Position numbers and translations under genes: made by a program. Below, piece after piece: positions 6,089 to 7,654 of a stretch of DNA of 7,654 nt (positions are counted from its first letter, which is position 1; each line of letters starts with the position of its first letter). The stretch spans positions 1-7,654 of the forward strand of contig JAFGKB010000103.1 in the NCBI GenBank assembly GCA_016928755.1, in the 5' to 3' direction. The notes beneath the pieces are model-generated. The model was not told the DNA's origin. It worked only from the letters and a program-made list of their open reading frames with translations, and did not search any database. The stretch is from Anaerolineae bacterium (lineage in GTDB: Bacteria > Chloroflexota > Anaerolineae > B4-G1 > SLSP01).

Positions 6089-6916
6089 TTACGACAATTC
6101 CGGCCAATCAGGATGGGGAGCACCTGCGCCATCCCGTAGTACTCTTAGCATCTCAGCGTGAATTAGGCCATTACTGGCAAGTAATTCGGCACCGGACAGC
6201 AGACCAGGCGTAACGTCGCCGGAGAAGTCTGATACACGGCCACCGGCTTCGGTTACCAATAGAATACCGGCGGCCAAATCCCAGGGCTTGAGATTGAACT
6301 CCCAATAGCCATCAAATATGCCGCTGGCAACATAAGCCAAGTCAAGTGCCGCTGCCCCCACCCGGCGCACTCCCTGCGAACGCCGTAGAAAATTATCTAA
6401 CTGTTGTGTGTTGTTATCGGCGAGTGTGCGCCGGTCATAGGGAAATCCGGTGGTCAATAATGCGCTTTCTAACGTAGGGACAGTGCTTACTCTAATTGTA
6501 GTGCCATTTCGAGTCGCTCCCATCCCCTGCGCCGCTGCGAAAGTCTCATTCCGCAACGGATCATAGATAACACCAATTTGTGGTTGACCGGCAATGACAA
6601 GGGCCATCGAAACACAGACATGGGGGAAACCATGTGCAAAGTTATTCGTTCCATCCAAAGGGTCAATAAGCCAAATCGGCGCATCTGTCCGCCAGGTATG
6701 TTCACCACTGCCCTCTTCCGCGTGGATGAGATGGCCGGGAAAGGTGGATTGTAGCTGTTCTACAATCAAAGATTCTGAGGCTAAATCGATCTCTGTAACA
6801 GGATTAACAGAGCCTTTTAATGTTATATTATGGCATTTGCCAAAGCCCGCACGTATAATACTCCCTGCCTCATGGGAAATGCGAATCGCAGTAGTCAAGA
6901 TAGCAGACTTATCCAT
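6089..6916 (-). CDS. suhB: inositol monophosphatase family protein (SuhB-like)
   Basis: This 275-residue enzyme belongs to the magnesium-dependent, lithium-sensitive phosphatase superfamily that hydrolyses inositol-1-phosphate and related sugar or nucleotide phosphates. The signature elements are in order: LKGSVNPVTEIDLASE (33-48), the metal-binding HAEEGSGE (65-72) with Glu67/Glu68, WLIDPLDGTNNFAHG (82-96) with Asp85 and Asp88, GAAALDLAYVASG (187-199), and the C-terminal metal ligand Asp213 in KPWDLAAG (210-217). Length is typical. Motifs do not separate inositol phosphatase from fructose-1,6-bisphosphatase or PAP phosphatase, so substrate remains open; the DPLDGTNNF form favours inositol monophosphatase. 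The ATG overlaps the stop of the upstream FtsB-like gene by one base (TAATG), and AAGG lies six bases before it. The two genes are thus probably cotranscribed and translationally coupled from the promoter near 7369-7397. No promoter of its own is evident. Confidence 0.9.
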   Translation of the reverse strand: MDKSAILTTAIRISHEAGSIIRAGFGKCHNITLKGSVNPVTEIDLASESLIVEQLQSTFPGHLIHAEEGSGEHTWRTDAPIWLIDPLDGTNNFAHGFPHVCVSMALVIAGQPQIGVIYDPLRNETFAAAQGMGATRNGTTIRVSTVPTLESALLTTGFPYDRRTLADNNTQQLDNFLRRSQGVRRVGAAALDLAYVASGIFDGYWEFNLKPWDLAAGILLVTEAGGRVSDFSGDVTPGLLSGAELLASNGLIHAEMLRVLRDGAGAPHPDWPELS

Positions 6917-7338
6917 TAATTACCTTGTCCGGTCAGGGTCCCCCACCAGGCTTTCCAAAAAGGTTGCGGAGTTGGTGTGGGTGTCGGCAACGGTGTGGGT
7001 ATCGGCACCGGCGTAATTGTGGGTGTTGGCAAAATCGGAATCACAAGCACATCGCCAGGCTGGGTCATTCTGGCCCGTTCGCGTGCCCATTGTTCCACAT
7101 AAGCATCGCTCTGCACCCGGGTTAACTCAACTTGAAGCGTGGCCTGCTCCTCAAACACCTGCGTAACCATTGGCTCAAGCACGGCTAACTTTTTACGTAA
7201 TGCCCGGTTTGTCGCTGCCGAACTAATAAACGCCGATACCAACAGAAAGATAACCACGGCCATCACGCCCCAAATAAACCATGAAAGCCGTTTAATAACA
7301 GGTTGTTCTTCTTGTGTTTTGGTAGATTTTTTAGCCAT
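6916..7338 (-). CDS. FtsB/DivIC-like septum formation initiator family protein with Pro-Thr-rich tail
   Basis: This 140-residue protein has the layout of a bitopic division protein. It has a charged cytoplasmic N-terminus (1-17), one membrane helix (about 18-40, WFIWGVMAVVIFLLVSAF), then a predicted coiled coil (about 42-75). The DivIC/FtsB-type segment YVEQWARERARMTQPGDVLV (80-99) follows, resembling the family pattern of an 'iEr.ARe.lgmv.PGE' stretch. In other bacteria such proteins join FtsL and FtsQ/DivIB in the septal ring. Residues 102-126 form a Pro-Thr tail (repeats such as PTPTPTP) encoded by an 18-bp imperfect tandem repeat, and the protein ends with FWKAWWGTLTG (127-137). Tails of this sort are typical of Chloroflexota relatives, from general recollection. 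The ATG at 7338 has only a weak purine-rich upstream site. A promoter lies about 30 bp upstream, and the stop overlaps the next gene's ATG. Confidence 0.8.
   Translation of the reverse strand: MAKKSTKTQEEQPVIKRLSWFIWGVMAVVIFLLVSAFISSAATNRALRKKLAVLEPMVTQVFEEQATLQVELTRVQSDAYVEQWARERARMTQPGDVLVIPILPTPTITPVPIPTPLPTPTPTPQPFWKAWWGTLTGQGN
6974..7009. repeat. 18-bp imperfect tandem repeat encoding the Pro-Thr tail
   Basis: Two adjacent 18-bp units on the plus strand (6974-6991 and 6992-7009; both begin GGTGTGGGT) match at 16 of 18 positions, and a diverged third copy follows to about 7030. On the coding (minus) strand each unit gives six residues of the PIPTPL/PTPTP type. Length change by slippage would keep the frame. 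Confidence 0.7.
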
Positions 7339-7368
7339 ACCCTTTACCCACTGTAGTTCTTACAAGCT

Positions 7369-7397
7369 AGTATAGCATGCTATGCAGATAACTCCAA
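7369..7397 (-). promoter_or_regulatory. promoter of the FtsB-like/IMPase pair
   Basis: On the minus strand, -35 TTGGAG (7397-7392), a 17-nt spacer and -10 TATACT (7374-7369). The predicted start is near 7362, leaving a short leader of about 24 nt before ATG 7338. A perfect 12-bp palindrome ATAGCATGCTAT (7372-7383) overlaps the -10 box and part of the spacer. Confidence 0.6.
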
Positions 7398-7421
7398 TTA
7401 CACTTATGTTTCAGAGCGCAT

Positions 7422-7449
7422 TTGAATTGGTATCATTCCCCGGTACAAT
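7422..7449 (+). promoter_or_regulatory. promoter of the MobA/MocA-like gene
   Basis: TTGAAT (7422-7427), a 16-nt spacer and TACAAT (7444-7449) on the plus strand, with a predicted start near 7456 and a leader of about 29 nt. It is divergent from the FtsB-like promoter, with 24 bp between the two -35 boxes. Confidence 0.55.
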
Positions 7450-7467
7450 AAGACATAAACTCTACAT

Positions 7468-7474
7468 GGAGGAG
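7468..7474 (+). promoter_or_regulatory. ribosome binding site of the MobA/MocA-like gene
   Basis: GGAGGAG lies ten bases before ATG 7485 and fixes that start. An ATG at 7466 overlapping this site opens only an eight-codon frame. Confidence 0.7.
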
Positions 7475-7484
7475 TTGTTAAACT

Positions 7485-7654
7485 ATGTCTAAACCAGTTG
7501 TTGCCGCTATTATACTTGCCGCCGGAGGATCAGCCCGCTTTGGCGAGCCTAAGCAACTTTTAGATTGGCAGGGTCGCCCCTTGGTTACCCACACGGCCGA
7601 TATTGCGTGGGCTGCCGGGCTACAGCCTACCGTTGTGGTCTTAGGTGCAAATGC
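7485..7654 (+). CDS. MobA/MocA-like nucleotidyltransferase, N-terminal part
   Basis: Only the first 56 codons are present; the gene runs off the right edge. The N-terminus has a beta strand VVAAIILAAGGSARFG (4-19) followed by EPKQLLDWQGRPLV (20-33), the NTP-binding LAAGxSxRxGxxKxLL signature of the MobA-like NTP transferase fold. The closest style is the MocA/YgfJ group, which transfers CMP to molybdopterin cofactor, but related sugar-1-phosphate nucleotidyltransferases share the signature, so the substrate cannot be fixed from this fragment. It has its own promoter and a strong ribosome site, and is divergent from the FtsB-like gene. No other molybdenum-cofactor gene is visible in the window. 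Confidence 0.85.
   Translation, partial: MSKPVVAAIILAAGGSARFGEPKQLLDWQGRPLVTHTADIAWAAGLQPTVVVLGAN

Noticed and set aside
7466..7492. Short ATG frame overlapping the ribosome site of the MobA/MocA-like gene
   Set aside because: Eight codons, starts inside the ribosome site, no upstream signal of its own.

Overview
The window (about 50% GC) reads as a bacterial chromosome segment with two blocks of genes and no visible mobile element, CRISPR array or RNA gene. The best taxonomic hint is the small FtsB/DivIC-like protein with a long Pro-Thr-rich tail ending in an aromatic stretch. Together with a MutY fused to an intact Nudix box and a UroD-like gene beside a sugar kinase, this suggests Chloroflexota (Anaerolineae-like). 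That assignment is an inference from gene style only.

Block 1 (1-4867, minus strand) looks like a sugar or polyol catabolic operon. Its transcription order is a DeoR/GlpR-type repressor (4744-3974), a HAD-IIA (NagD-like) phosphatase (3912-3118), an FGGY carbohydrate kinase (2934-1381), and a UroD-like, methyltransferase-superfamily protein (1229-63). It may continue past the left edge. In front of the repressor is a consensus sigma-70 promoter (TTGACA, 17 nt, TATAAT). A near-perfect GlpR-like palindrome begins at the predicted transcription start, so the operon is very probably autoregulated. The kinase would phosphorylate a sugar, the repressor would sense a sugar phosphate, the phosphatase could drain off-pathway phosphates, and the UroD-like protein has an unknown, non-heme role. 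The two long gaps (2935-3117 and 1230-1380) hold inverted repeats that could form mRNA structures.

Block 2 (4868-7654) is housekeeping. mutY (plus strand) has its own promoter, whose position predicts a leaderless transcript. It ends 63 nt from an inositol monophosphatase-family gene on the minus strand. That gene overlaps the upstream FtsB-like gene by one base (TAATG). A 146-bp divergent intergenic region then carries back-to-back promoters, one for the FtsB-like gene and one for a MobA/MocA-like nucleotidyltransferase that runs off the right edge.

The points most worth a second look are the MutY C-terminal domain with a complete Nudix signature, the repressor operator/promoter architecture, the UroD-like gene in a sugar operon with an altered metal-site motif, and the 15-bp perfect inverted repeat between kinase and UroD-like gene.
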